A DNA stretch of 5,878 bases from NCBI GenBank assembly GCA_946482615.1, contig CAMLSF010000210.1, positions 1 through 5,878 of the forward strand, read 5' to 3'. The translations under genes and the position numbers were made by a program. The notes under the pieces are model-generated. The model did no database searches, was not told the DNA's origin, and worked only from the letters and a program-made list of their open reading frames with translations. Origin of the DNA: an uncultured Chromatiaceae bacterium. GTDB lineage: Bacteria; Pseudomonadota; Gammaproteobacteria; Enterobacterales; Alteromonadaceae. Each line of letters starts with the position of its first letter. Position 1 is the stretch's first letter. Positions 1 through 5,878 of the stretch are shown in pieces.

Positions 1-117
1 GGCTATTTTGTCGGTTCCAGCCGCTTACTGATCAACGCTTTGTATTTTGGCAAAATGTTCAGCGCCGAATCCTCTGATGGCGAAGGCGAAGAAGCACACG
101 AAGACGAAGCCCATTAG
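1..117 (+). CDS. C-terminal fragment of an unidentified protein (5' end outside window)
   Basis: An open frame runs from the first base to a TAG at 115-117 and gives 38 residues. The first half is hydrophobic/aromatic (GYFVGSSRLLINALYFGKMF). The end is a strongly acidic tail with two histidines (EGEEAHEDEAH). This would fit a cytoplasmic tail following the last membrane segment of a membrane protein, but too little is visible to name a family. The reading frame is credible because it ends exactly where the convergent comF gene ends: its TAG overlaps the comF TAA by 4 bp. E. coli has nfuA beyond gntX, in the same direction as gntX; this fragment is on the opposite strand and does not resemble NfuA. 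No function is assigned. Confidence 0.6.
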   Translation, partial: GYFVGSSRLLINALYFGKMFSAESSDGEGEEAHEDEAH

Positions 118-815
118 AAAGCCCTGGTGATGGCCAGAGTCCAGACGCTGACGGTCTGGACTCCTTTGGCTTTGAGTAAAGCGCTCAGATGATCCAGAGT
201 AGCTCCTGTGGTGATCACGTCGTCCACTAGCGTCACATGAGCAGGCAGAAAGCGTTCCTGCAACTGGATTTTGCCTTTTAAATTCGCCAGCCGCTCTTTG
301 CGGTTCAGCCCAATCTGATGAGGCACTAAATCCGGGCTTTGAAATAATCCGACGCACGGTTTTTGCCAGGCTTCGGCGAGCTGCAGCGCCAGTAGTTTGG
401 CCTGATTAAAACCTCTTTCCTGCAATCTTTTATCCGACACAGGCGTATAGCTGATGCAGTCCGGCAAGAGCCCGCCCTGTTGTTGATAAAGCACAGCATG
501 CTGATACAGCAGCTGGCATAACAACTCCCCTGCGGCGTGATGGTGCTGAAATTTCCACTGGCTGATCCAGTGCCGGTAAGGTTGTCTGTACCAACTCAAG
601 CTGTAAAGACGGTCAAATTTGGTGCGGGTTAAGCCTTGCGCTACTTGAGGTAATAACAAGGCATTGTGTTCAACCCAACTTAAATCCAATTTGGGCAACT
701 GAGCATGACAATAATCGCAGAGCTGAGCCTGTGGCTGCTGCACCTGCATCTGACACCAGAGGCAGCAGTTCGGTGCCAGTTTATGCACCAGTTGCTGCAA
801 CAAAGTCGCTTGCAT
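114..815 (-). CDS. comF: ComF/GntX family phosphoribosyltransferase-like protein
   Basis: This 233-residue protein has the usual ComF-family build. A short N-terminal zinc-ribbon-like segment carries CxxC pairs (Cys18/Cys21 and Cys33/Cys36). It is followed by a type-I phosphoribosyltransferase fold, with the family motif RLQERGFNQAK in the middle and the PRPP-binding loop VDDVITTGAT near residues 197-206. Family members are linked to DNA uptake in naturally competent bacteria (ComF) and, as GntX, to gluconate use in E. coli; the substrate is not established. I chose the ATG at 813-815 because AGCAGGG (822-828) lies 6 nt upstream. The ATG at 819-821 would have no spacing from that site, and a longer TTG-started frame from 881 would overlap bioH. 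It is divergent from bioH, as gntX is in E. coli. The 3' end overlaps the stop of the convergent upstream gene and carries a 10-bp inverted repeat. Confidence 0.93.
   Translation of the reverse strand: MQATLLQQLVHKLAPNCCLWCQMQVQQPQAQLCDYCHAQLPKLDLSWVEHNALLLPQVAQGLTRTKFDRLYSLSWYRQPYRHWISQWKFQHHHAAGELLCQLLYQHAVLYQQQGGLLPDCISYTPVSDKRLQERGFNQAKLLALQLAEAWQKPCVGLFQSPDLVPHQIGLNRKERLANLKGKIQLQERFLPAHVTLVDDVITTGATLDHLSALLKAKGVQTVSVWTLAITRAF
137..163. repeat. Perfect 10-bp inverted repeat inside the comF 3' end
   Basis: GAGTCCAGAC (137-146) and GTCTGGACTC (154-163) are exact reverse complements with a 7-nt spacer. They lie within the last codons of comF (the VQTVSVWT region) and 20 nt beyond the stop of the convergent gene ending at 117. 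On the plus strand CTTTGGCTTT follows, a poor U-tract, so a role as a 3' hairpin or weak terminator for the plus-strand gene is possible. Confidence 0.7.
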
Positions 816-869
816 CTGCATCCCTGCTTTGATAAAAGGCCAGACATAACAACAAGTATGGTCGAGCGA
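816..869. promoter_or_regulatory. Short divergent control region between comF and bioH
   Basis: Only 54 bp separate the two start codons, so the promoters must overlap each other or reach into the opposing gene. I see no convincing -35/-10 pair for either direction. For bioH there is a weak TTGCAT (810-815) with GATAAA (831-836) at 15-bp spacing. For comF, a CATACT on the minus strand lacks a good partner. The region is called a shared regulatory space on geometry alone. Confidence 0.35.
822..828 (-). promoter_or_regulatory. Ribosome binding site deciding the comF start
   Basis: On the minus strand AGCAGGG is followed by 6 nt and then the ATG at 815. This favours that ATG over the in-frame ATG at 821, which directly abuts the GGG. 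Confidence 0.55.
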
Positions 870-1625
870 ATGAGCGAACAATTAAAATTTAGCCAAACCC
901 CGGTGGTGTTCTTACATGGTTGGGGGTTAAACCATCAGGTCTGGTCGCAACTGCTGTTGGCTTTGCCATCTGGGTTAGCTATTCATACGCCGGATCTGCC
1001 TGGCTTTGGTTTATCTCCTTGTCCTGGTTCTTATGATATCGATAGCGTTTTGGCGCAACTGGCTGAACAAATCCCGGATCAAAGCACAGTGGTGGGGTGG
1101 TCTTTAGGTGGTTTATTGGCCACAGCTCTCGCCAGCCGTTATCCGGATAAAGTGAAAAAACTGGGTTTAATTGCCAGTTCCCCCTGTTTTATGGCGAAAG
1201 AAAACTGGCCTGGCATGGAAAGCCGCGTGATGCAGCAATTTGCGGGTCAATTACAGCAGGATTTAGCCTTAACAGTGGAGCGGTTTTTAGCTATTCAGGC
1301 GATGGGCAGCAGCACAGCACGGCAGGATATTAAGCAGCTAAAACAAGCCGTATTGAGTGTAGCTTTGCCTTCAGCCACTGCTTTACAAGGTGGACTGGAG
1401 TTGTTGGCAACTCTGGATTTGCGGCAAGAATTTGCCGCTTTGCGGCAGTCCGTTTTTATCATTTTAGGGCGTTTAGACTCGCTGGTTCCTGTTGCTATAG
1501 CGCCTTTATTACAAGATTTGCGTCCTGATCTGCAGGTTGATGTACTGGCAAAAGCCTCGCATGCACCTTTTATTTCACATCAACAGGAGTTTATTTCCCT
1601 GTTATTGCGCCATTTATCCGCTTAA
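870..1625 (+). CDS. bioH: Pimeloyl-[acyl-carrier protein] methyl ester esterase BioH
   Basis: BioH hydrolyses the methyl ester of pimeloyl-ACP in the cytoplasm, releasing pimeloyl-ACP for BioF and so ending the BioC-BioH route that makes the biotin side chain. The 251-residue product is an alpha/beta hydrolase of normal BioH length (E. coli 256). The oxyanion-region motif HGWGLN is at residues 16-21, the nucleophile elbow GWSLGG at 76-81 (Ser78), the acid Asp203 in GRLDSLVP, and the histidine His231 in ASHAPF. All three catalytic residues are present at a constant four-residue offset from the E. coli enzyme (Ser82, Asp207, His235). The lid segment falls roughly at residues 108-180. The ATG at 870 is preferred; an ATG at 858 would add four residues, and neither has a strong Shine-Dalgarno. 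The gene is divergent from comF, as in E. coli, and stands apart from the other bio genes, as bioH often does. Confidence 0.96.
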   Translation: MSEQLKFSQTPVVFLHGWGLNHQVWSQLLLALPSGLAIHTPDLPGFGLSPCPGSYDIDSVLAQLAEQIPDQSTVVGWSLGGLLATALASRYPDKVKKLGLIASSPCFMAKENWPGMESRVMQQFAGQLQQDLALTVERFLAIQAMGSSTARQDIKQLKQAVLSVALPSATALQGGLELLATLDLRQEFAALRQSVFIILGRLDSLVPVAIAPLLQDLRPDLQVDVLAKASHAPFISHQQEFISLLLRHLSA

Positions 1626-1655
1626 ATCTTCACTAAATTAGAAAAAACTGCATTT

Positions 1656-1677
1656 TGGCGGCAAATAATTGCCGTCA
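1656..1677 (+). terminator. Hairpin after bioH, possible terminator
   Basis: Thirty bases past the bioH stop there is a 9-bp stem with one G-U pair (TGGCGGCAA / TTGCCGTCA) and the loop ATAA. It is followed by GGCTTTCGTTTT, which is T-rich but not a clean U-run, so termination would be imperfect. It could instead be a processing or stability hairpin between bioH and the next operon. Confidence 0.45.
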
Positions 1678-1741
1678 GGCTTTCGTTTTGCCGAAAAATG
1701 GCTAATAATTATCCAGTTAAGTTATTGTGTTCAATTAGTCA

Positions 1742-1747
1742 ACGAGG
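1742..1747 (+). promoter_or_regulatory. Ribosome binding site deciding the start of the axial-like gene
   Basis: ACGAGG lies 5 nt before the ATG at 1753 and only 2 nt before the adjacent ATG at 1750, so 1753 is preferred. The longer open frame from 1669 would start inside the hairpin region and has no ribosome site. Confidence 0.6.
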
Positions 1748-1752
1748 TCATG

Positions 1753-2022
1753 ATGGAAATCAGTTCAGCCTTTACGAGCGGTTTTCAGGGCTTTCAGCGT
1801 GCATCTGACGCTGTGACTGAAGCGACCGTAAATATCAATCAGCAAACTGCCCAAAGCAGTAATCAGCGTGCACTGGAAACTCCGGTTGAGCCAAACACAG
1901 GCCCATCGATAGAGCAAAGTCTGGTGACGTTATCCAACGAACAAATTAACGCTGAAGCCAATATGAAAACGGTTAAAACCGCCGACGAAATGTTGGGTTC
2001 TATTATCGACTTAAGGGTGTAA
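1753..2022 (+). CDS. Small flagellar rod/hook-like (axial D0-type) protein, 89 aa
   Basis: This short soluble protein has no signal peptide or membrane segment. Its C-terminus (residues 66-89, containing NMKTVKTADEMLGSIIDLR) resembles the conserved C-terminal helix of flagellar axial proteins such as FlgC, FlgE and FlgG, whose pattern is roughly N..K...T.D.ML..L..L. Its N-terminus (residues 5-32, GFQGFQRASDAVTEATVNIN) resembles the N-terminal helix of the same family (G...A...L...A.NIAN). Between them lies only a ~30-residue polar linker, against a hundred or more residues in true rod and hook proteins. In those proteins the two end helices pair to form the D0 core, so this looks like a core without outer domains. 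That reading is an inference from motif resemblance. It probably forms an operon with the HEQAH protein 9 nt downstream. Its role is unknown. Confidence 0.75.
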   Translation: MEISSAFTSGFQGFQRASDAVTEATVNINQQTAQSSNQRALETPVEPNTGPSIEQSLVTLSNEQINAEANMKTVKTADEMLGSIIDLRV

Positions 2023-2031
2023 ACAGCTGTT

Positions 2032-2916
2032 ATGTTACTGACTTCGAATTACCCAAATGTGCCATTGCACACCGGTAATCCGGCCATGGATATGGCCCGG
2101 CGCGATAACCTGCGCCGTGAAGTTATTGAACCTGTCGCAGCCATGGAAAGATCTGCTGCTGAAAAAGGCCTGATGGCGGACGAAAAAAGCCGTAATGGCA
2201 ACAGTTCTACCCCCACCACTTATGAAGATGTAAAAACCAAAGGTCTGGAATACCGTCAGGCTGTGGTAGAAAAGGATCCGCAGTCGGGTTCTGAGCAAGA
2301 GAAACAAAGTTCTTCCGGCCAACAAAAAGACGACCCCCAGCAGCAAAAAGAACAACAGGACGAAAAAAAACGTATCGCGGAACTAAAAGCCCGCGATCAG
2401 GAAGTGAAAGTTCACGAACAGGCTCATGCGGCTATAGGTGGCCAGTATGCCGGAGCTCCGAGTTACGAATACGAAACAGGTCCTGATGGTCAGCAATATG
2501 CTGTAGGGGGCGAAGTTCGTATTGATGTGTCGGAAGTGCCGAATGACCCTCGTGCAACCATTCAGAAGATGCAACAGGTGAAAGCTGCAGCTTTGGCACC
2601 GGCTGAACCCTCCAATGCTGACCGTGCGGTAGCAGCACAGGCCAGCCGCACTTTAATGGAAGCTCAGGCCGATCTGGCTGCCGAAATTGCGCAGATGGCG
2701 ACAACAAGTCCCGGGAGCACAACACAAAAAACTTCCTCTGATACTGAGTGGGAACCCTACGAAGCGCCTGTGAATAATGAGGCTAATGATTTTGCTCCTG
2801 CTGATTTTAAATCTCTGCAACGTGACCCTTTGATGTCGCTACGCTCTGAGGTGATATCAGGTTTTTACGCCAGAGCTACACAAGCTGCGGAACGGCCTTT
2901 ATTACAAATGGCCTGA
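2032..2916 (+). CDS. SprA-related (PF12118) putative zinc metalloprotease
   Basis: The 294-residue product has three parts. Residues 1-75 are polar and include a basic ARRDNLRRE stretch. Residues 80-125 form a Gln/Lys/Glu-rich, probably disordered or coiled segment. The conserved block at about 118-220 begins ARDQEVKVHEQAH and continues with YEYETGPDGQQYAVGGEV and a long alpha-helical AAQASRTLMEAQADLAAE. HEQAH (residues 128-132) fits the HExxH zinc-protease signature. The block matches what I recall of the SprA-related family, annotated as putative metalloprotease (CJM1_0395 type); activity is not established. A third zinc ligand cannot be named from sequence alone. There is no signal peptide or membrane segment, so it is cytoplasmic unless exported by an unusual route. 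No good Shine-Dalgarno precedes the ATG (AAGGG is about 14 nt away), which suggests coupling to the gene 9 nt upstream. Expression ends at the hairpin at 2939-2971. Confidence 0.85.
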   Translation: MLLTSNYPNVPLHTGNPAMDMARRDNLRREVIEPVAAMERSAAEKGLMADEKSRNGNSSTPTTYEDVKTKGLEYRQAVVEKDPQSGSEQEKQSSSGQQKDDPQQQKEQQDEKKRIAELKARDQEVKVHEQAHAAIGGQYAGAPSYEYETGPDGQQYAVGGEVRIDVSEVPNDPRATIQKMQQVKAAALAPAEPSNADRAVAAQASRTLMEAQADLAAEIAQMATTSPGSTTQKTSSDTEWEPYEAPVNNEANDFAPADFKSLQRDPLMSLRSEVISGFYARATQAAERPLLQMA

Positions 2917-2938
2917 CAGGCAACGAGGTGACACAGAT

Positions 2939-2971
2939 AAAAAAGGCCGGAATGATCCGGCCTTGTTTTTT
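2939..2971. terminator. Bidirectional rho-independent terminator between the protease gene and tex
   Basis: A perfect 9-bp stem, AAGGCCGGA (2943-2951) with TCCGGCCTT (2956-2964), encloses the loop ATGA. On the plus strand it is followed by G and six T (2966-2971). On the minus strand it is followed by a six-T run (complement of A2939-2944). It starts 26 nt after the plus-strand stop at 2916 and lies 12 nt beyond the tex stop, so it can end transcription from both convergent units. Confidence 0.93.
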
Positions 2972-2983
2972 ATCAGAGCAAAG

Positions 2984-5299
2984 TTACTTTTTAAACTTGG
3001 CAAAAGCCTGAGCAAAAGCATTGCCCATAGCTGCATTAGGGACTTCAGGTGTTTTTGCTGCTTTGGCGGCTTTAGGTGAGGCTGAAGAACGTGGCGCATC
3101 TTTTCCTGCTCCACCTGCTCCTTTGACTGCAGGTTGTTCATCCATTCGCATCGTCAGAGCTATACGTTTGCGGTCCAGTTCTACTTCCAGTACTTTTACT
3201 TTAACTATATCGCCTGCTTTCACCACCTGATGCGGGTCAGAGACAAATTTGTCGGTTAAAGACGAAATATGCACTAAGCCGTCCTGATGCACACCTATAT
3301 CAACAAAAGCACCAAAGTTGGTGACGTTGGTGACCACGCCTTCGAGCAACATGCCGGGTTTTAAGTCGGCCATGGTTTCAACGCCCTCTTTAAAGGCTGC
3401 AGTTTTAAACTCAGGGCGAGGATCGCGGCCTGGTTTATCCAGCTCTTTAATCACGTCTTCTACTGTAGGCAAACCAAAGTGCTCATCAACAAAGTCAGCC
3501 GGGTTCAGGCTTTTCAGGAAAGTGCTGTTGCCCAGTAATTGCTCTACAGGCTGACCAAATTTCGCCAGAATTTTTTCCACTAAAGGATAAGCTTCAGGGT
3601 GAACTGAAGAGGAATCCAATGGATCCGAGCCTTTATTGATACGCAGGAAACCAGCTGCCTGTTCATAGGCTTTGGGGCCTAAACGCGCTACTTTCAGTAA
3701 ATCCTTACGCTGCTGGAAACGACCGTGAGTATCGCGGTACACCACAATGTTTTGTGCCAGCGTTTTATTTAACCCTGCCACGCGTGCTAATAAAGGCACA
3801 GAGGCCATATTTAAATCCACCCCCACGGCGTTTACACAGTCTTCCACTACGGCATCCAGCGACTTCGCCAGCAAGCTTTGATTGACATCATGCTGGTATT
3901 GTCCAACACCTATAGCTTTAGGCTCCACTTTCACCAGTTCGGCCAATGGGTCTTGCAAACGACGGCCTATAGAAACAGCACCACGTAAGGACACATCCAG
4001 ATCCGGGAATTCCTGGGAGGCCAGCTCCGAAGCTGAGTACACCGAAGCTCCGGCTTCAGACACCATTATTTTGCTGATCTGTTGCTCTGGCAGCAGTTTA
4101 ATCACATCAGCTGCTAATTTATCGGTTTCACGCGACGCTGTACCGTTACCAATAGCTATTAACTCAATTTTATGTTGTTTAGCTAAAGCCGCTAAAGTGC
4201 GGACTGATTTGTCCCAGTGGTTTTGCGGTGCATGAGGGAAAATTGTCGTGTGATCAACCAGCTTACCCGTCTCATCAATAGCCGTGACTTTGACGCCAGT
4301 ACGTAAACCCGGGTCCAGCGCCAGAGTAGGGCGCATGCCGGCAGGAGCGGCCATCAATAAGTCTTTTAAGTTACGGGCAAATACCTTAATGGCTTCTTCT
4401 TCCGCTTGCTCACGTAATTCGCTTAATAAATCGTTTTCTAAATGCAGGTGTAATTTTACTTTCCAGGTCCATTGCACCACGGTACGCAGGAAATCATCGG
4501 CAGCGCGGCCCTGCTGACGGATATCAAAATGATTGGCAATCATTTGCTCGCAGACAGCATGAGCTGAAGTGTCGTCAGCATCAGGTTGTAATTGCAGGTT
4601 TAAAATGCCTTCGTTACGGCCACGGAACATCGCCAAAGCACGGTGCGATGGCACAGTTTTAAAGGCTTCTTTATGTTCAAAATAATCGCGGAACTTAGCG
4701 CCTTCCTGCTCTTTACCCGCCACCATGCTGCTTTTCAGCACTGCATTCTGGCTTAAATGACGGCGTAGTTTCGCCAGCAAAGCTGCATCTTCAGCAAAAC
4801 GTTCCATCAGAATGTATTTCACGCCATCCAGCACAGCTTTACTGTCGGCAAAACCCGCTTCCGCATTTAAATAGCTGGCCGCTTGTTGTTCCGGTACCAA
4901 AGTGGGGTCGTTAAATAAAGCGTCTGCTAAAGGCTCTAAACCTGCTTCAATCGCAATCTGGCCTTTGGTGCGGCGTTTGGCTTTGTAAGGTAAATACAAA
5001 TCTTCTAAACGGGTTTTATTGTCTGCCGCCAATAGTTCCTGCTTCAGCTCTGGCGTCAGTTTGCCCTGTTCATCTATGGTTTTAATGATCACCTGACGTC
5101 TGTCTTCCAGCTCACGCAAATAAGTCAGGCGCAGATCCAGGTTACGTAGTTGGGTATCATCCAGGCCACCTGTCACTTCTTTCCGGTAACGGGCGATAAA
5201 AGGCACTGTAGCGCCTTCATCCATCAACTGAATAGCTGCGGCAACCTGCTCTGGGCGTGCTGCAATTTCCAGAGCAATTTGTTTAATGATCATAGACAT
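2984..5299 (-). CDS. tex: Tex family RNA-binding transcription accessory protein (YhgF-like)
   Basis: Tex is a conserved cytoplasmic nucleic-acid-binding protein that affects transcription and RNA metabolism. The 771-residue product is full length (E. coli YhgF 773) and collinear with the family. The N-terminal helical region contains [20 protein letters not shown] (29-48). A YqgF/RuvX-like nuclease-fold domain begins at [12 protein letters not shown] (327-338). Helix-hairpin-helix repeats lie near 495-560. An S1 RNA-binding domain spans about 649-720 ([21 protein letters not shown] onward). A low-complexity Ala/Lys/Ser/Pro tail (about 725-771) is likely disordered and basic, and could add RNA contacts. 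The ATG at 5299 is preceded by AAGGAAG at 9-nt spacing; the ATG two codons later is possible but further from that site. The gene is probably transcribed from the 154-bp gap upstream and ends 12 nt before the shared terminator. Confidence 0.98.
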   Translation of the reverse strand: MSMIIKQIALEIAARPEQVAAAIQLMDEGATVPFIARYRKEVTGGLDDTQLRNLDLRLTYLRELEDRRQVIIKTIDEQGKLTPELKQELLAADNKTRLEDLYLPYKAKRRTKGQIAIEAGLEPLADALFNDPTLVPEQQAASYLNAEAGFADSKAVLDGVKYILMERFAEDAALLAKLRRHLSQNAVLKSSMVAGKEQEGAKFRDYFEHKEAFKTVPSHRALAMFRGRNEGILNLQLQPDADDTSAHAVCEQMIANHFDIRQQGRAADDFLRTVVQWTWKVKLHLHLENDLLSELREQAEEEAIKVFARNLKDLLMAAPAGMRPTLALDPGLRTGVKVTAIDETGKLVDHTTIFPHAPQNHWDKSVRTLAALAKQHKIELIAIGNGTASRETDKLAADVIKLLPEQQISKIMVSEAGASVYSASELASQEFPDLDVSLRGAVSIGRRLQDPLAELVKVEPKAIGVGQYQHDVNQSLLAKSLDAVVEDCVNAVGVDLNMASVPLLARVAGLNKTLAQNIVVYRDTHGRFQQRKDLLKVARLGPKAYEQAAGFLRINKGSDPLDSSSVHPEAYPLVEKILAKFGQPVEQLLGNSTFLKSLNPADFVDEHFGLPTVEDVIKELDKPGRDPRPEFKTAAFKEGVETMADLKPGMLLEGVVTNVTNFGAFVDIGVHQDGLVHISSLTDKFVSDPHQVVKAGDIVKVKVLEVELDRKRIALTMRMDEQPAVKGAGGAGKDAPRSSASPKAAKAAKTPEVPNAAMGNAFAQAFAKFKK

Positions 5300-5308
5300 A
5301 ACTTAAAG

Positions 5309-5315
5309 CTTCCTT
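5309..5315 (-). promoter_or_regulatory. tex ribosome binding site
   Basis: AAGGAAG on the minus strand lies 9 nt before the tex ATG at 5299. It sits a few bases downstream of a leader hairpin (5320-5350) that would leave it accessible. Confidence 0.6.
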
Positions 5316-5319
5316 AGCA

Positions 5320-5350
5320 TCCGGCGATTTTGAGACCAATCAAAGCCGGA
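5320..5350 (-). other. Potential hairpin in the tex 5' leader
   Basis: As RNA from the minus strand the outer stem is 6 bp (TCCGGC with GCCGGA). A 3-nt bulge on one side is followed by a 5-bp inner stem (TTTGA with TCAAA) and a 6-nt loop. No U-run follows, so it is not a terminator. A weak promoter-like pair lies just upstream (TTAACA at 5382-5387 and GATAAG at 5357-5362, with a long 19-bp spacing). If that pair is used, the hairpin would sit at the extreme 5' end of the transcript. The fold was judged by eye only. Confidence 0.35.
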
Positions 5351-5401
5351 CTGGTTCTTATCAACTGCGGCAATTGTCCACTGTTAAGGCTAAAAAATCC
5401 A

Positions 5402-5421
5402 ATAACAAAACGCTGAAGCGT
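5402..5421 (-). terminator. Weak candidate terminator after the aldehyde dehydrogenase gene
   Basis: On the minus strand a 4-bp stem (ACGC/GCGT) with a TTCA loop is followed by TTTGTTATT, about 33 nt past the stop codon. The stem is short and the T-run is interrupted, so read-through into tex is possible. Confidence 0.28.
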
Positions 5422-5453
5422 CCGTCCTCTGCACTGAATTGCGGCTTTGCAGA

Positions 5454-5878
5454 CTAACTCAGCCAGCCCAGCACTTTACGTTTCCAGTCTGCGTAAGGGG
5501 CAAAACGCACAGGTGGTTCAAGCCAGAGTGGGCGTTTTAATACGGATTTCAAATGACTGAACTGTTCAAAGCCTGCTTTGCCTGAATACTGCCCCATGCC
5601 ACTGGGGCCTACTCCACCAAAAGGCAGCTCAGACACCGCCATAAACATCAGCACGTCATTAATACATTGGCTGCCACTACTGATTTGTTCTACCCACTGC
5701 TGTTGCTGCGAGCTGCTATTACTAAACAAATAGGCCGACAATGGCTTATCGCGTTTTTGCACAAAACGCACTGCAGCGTCAAAGCCAGTGATAGAAAGTA
5801 TCGGCAACACAGGGCCAAAAATCTCCTCTGTCATCAGACGGCTGTCGATCGGTGGATCTAACACCAGAGTCGGGCTGA
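5454..5878 (-). CDS. Class-3-type aldehyde dehydrogenase, C-terminal part (coniferyl aldehyde dehydrogenase-like); 5' end outside window
   Basis: The last 140 residues of an NAD(P)-dependent aldehyde dehydrogenase are visible; the frame stays open to the right edge. EEIFGPVLPI is the conserved cofactor-binding EEIFGP motif. GSQCINDVLMFMAV followed by LPFGGVGPSGMGQYSGKAGF is the typical C-terminal block, and FSHLKSVL matches the class 3 end. LDPP before the EEIFGP motif and the INDVLM segment are features I associate with coniferyl aldehyde dehydrogenases, but many relatives act on medium-chain aldehydes, so the substrate is open. The catalytic Cys and general-base Glu lie in the missing part and cannot be checked. 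It ends with TAG at 5454-5456 and is followed by tex on the same strand after 154 bp; a functional link with tex is not apparent. Confidence 0.9.
   Translation of the reverse strand, partial: SPTLVLDPPIDSRLMTEEIFGPVLPILSITGFDAAVRFVQKRDKPLSAYLFSNSSSQQQQWVEQISSGSQCINDVLMFMAVSELPFGGVGPSGMGQYSGKAGFEQFSHLKSVLKRPLWLEPPVRFAPYADWKRKVLGWLS

Larger units (their letters stand above)
5300..5453. other. Intergenic region between tex and the aldehyde dehydrogenase gene
   Basis: This 154-bp gap lies between two genes on the same (minus) strand. It holds the tex ribosome site and leader hairpin, a weak candidate tex promoter (5357-5387), and a small ACGC-TTCA-GCGT hairpin followed by TTTGTTATT on the minus strand (about 5402-5421). 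That hairpin might weakly terminate the aldehyde dehydrogenase transcript. No small gene is supported here. Confidence 0.5.

Noticed and set aside
705..869. Upstream extension of the bioH frame (55 extra codons from an alternative start at 705)
   Set aside because: It runs antisense through the comF start region, has no ribosome site, and would exceed the normal BioH length.
822..881. Longer comF beginning at TTG 881
   Set aside because: It would overlap the bioH start, and the extra residues are unlike ComF N-termini; the ATG at 815 has a well-spaced ribosome site.
1657..1679. Sigma-54 promoter (GG...GC) after bioH
   Set aside because: The spacing between GG and GC pairs is 9 or 12, not 10, and the bases are better explained by the hairpin stem.
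2035..2725. Minus-strand open frames opposite the protease gene
   Set aside because: They are shadows of the plus-strand gene; compositions are unnatural and no family motif is seen.
2921..2930. Second copy of CAACGAGGT followed by GTG after the protease gene, like the ribosome site at 1740-1748
   Set aside because: The GTG overlaps the ribosome-site-like bases and the frame runs through the terminator and antisense to tex; no gene is supported.
3882..4235. 117-codon plus-strand open frame inside tex
   Set aside because: It is antisense to a fully conserved tex coding region, has no ribosome site and no recognisable protein features.
5667..5861. 64-codon plus-strand open frame inside the aldehyde dehydrogenase gene
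   Set aside because: It is antisense to the strongly conserved EEIFGP...PFGG region and has no independent support.

Overview
The window reads as chromosomal DNA from a gammaproteobacterium. Core genes (comF/gntX-like, bioH, tex) are present, and a small flagellar-axial-like protein sits beside a SprA-type (PF12118) putative metalloprotease. Protein style and base composition suggest an Alteromonadales/Chromatiaceae-type aquatic organism, perhaps near Rheinheimera, Alishewanella or Shewanella. That placement is inference; no rRNA or other definitive marker is present. There is no sign of a phage, IS element, CRISPR array, tRNA or rRNA.

Layout, left to right. (1) Positions 1-117 (+) are the last 38 codons of an unidentified gene with an acidic, His-containing tail. 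(2) A ComF-family phosphoribosyltransferase on the minus strand (114-815) meets it tail to tail, with the stop codons overlapping by 4 bp. (3) bioH (870-1625, +) is divergent from comF across about 54 bp. (4) Next comes a probable two-gene operon on the plus strand. Its first gene (1753-2022) encodes an 89-residue protein that looks like the terminal helices of a flagellar rod/hook protein without the middle. Its second gene (2032-2916) encodes a 294-residue protein with an HEQAH motif. (5) A strong symmetrical hairpin at 2939-2971 separates this operon from tex (2984-5299, -), which encodes a full-length Tex/YhgF RNA-binding protein. (6) After a 154-bp gap, the 3' end of a class-3-type (coniferyl-aldehyde-dehydrogenase-like) aldehyde dehydrogenase gene (-) runs off the right edge.

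How the genes relate: comF and bioH are in the same divergent arrangement as gntX and bioH in Escherichia coli. tex (yhgF) has the same relative orientation as in E. coli, where feoABC and rpnA lie between. Here that interval holds the axial-like/protease pair instead. BioH completes the pimeloyl moiety for biotin, Tex acts in RNA/transcription physiology, and ComF is linked to DNA uptake or nucleotide metabolism. These three are not obviously one pathway. The pair at 1753-2916 is the least described part of the window and the best candidate for a new functional unit: a miniature axial-type protein coupled to a putative zinc protease outside a visible flagellar cluster.
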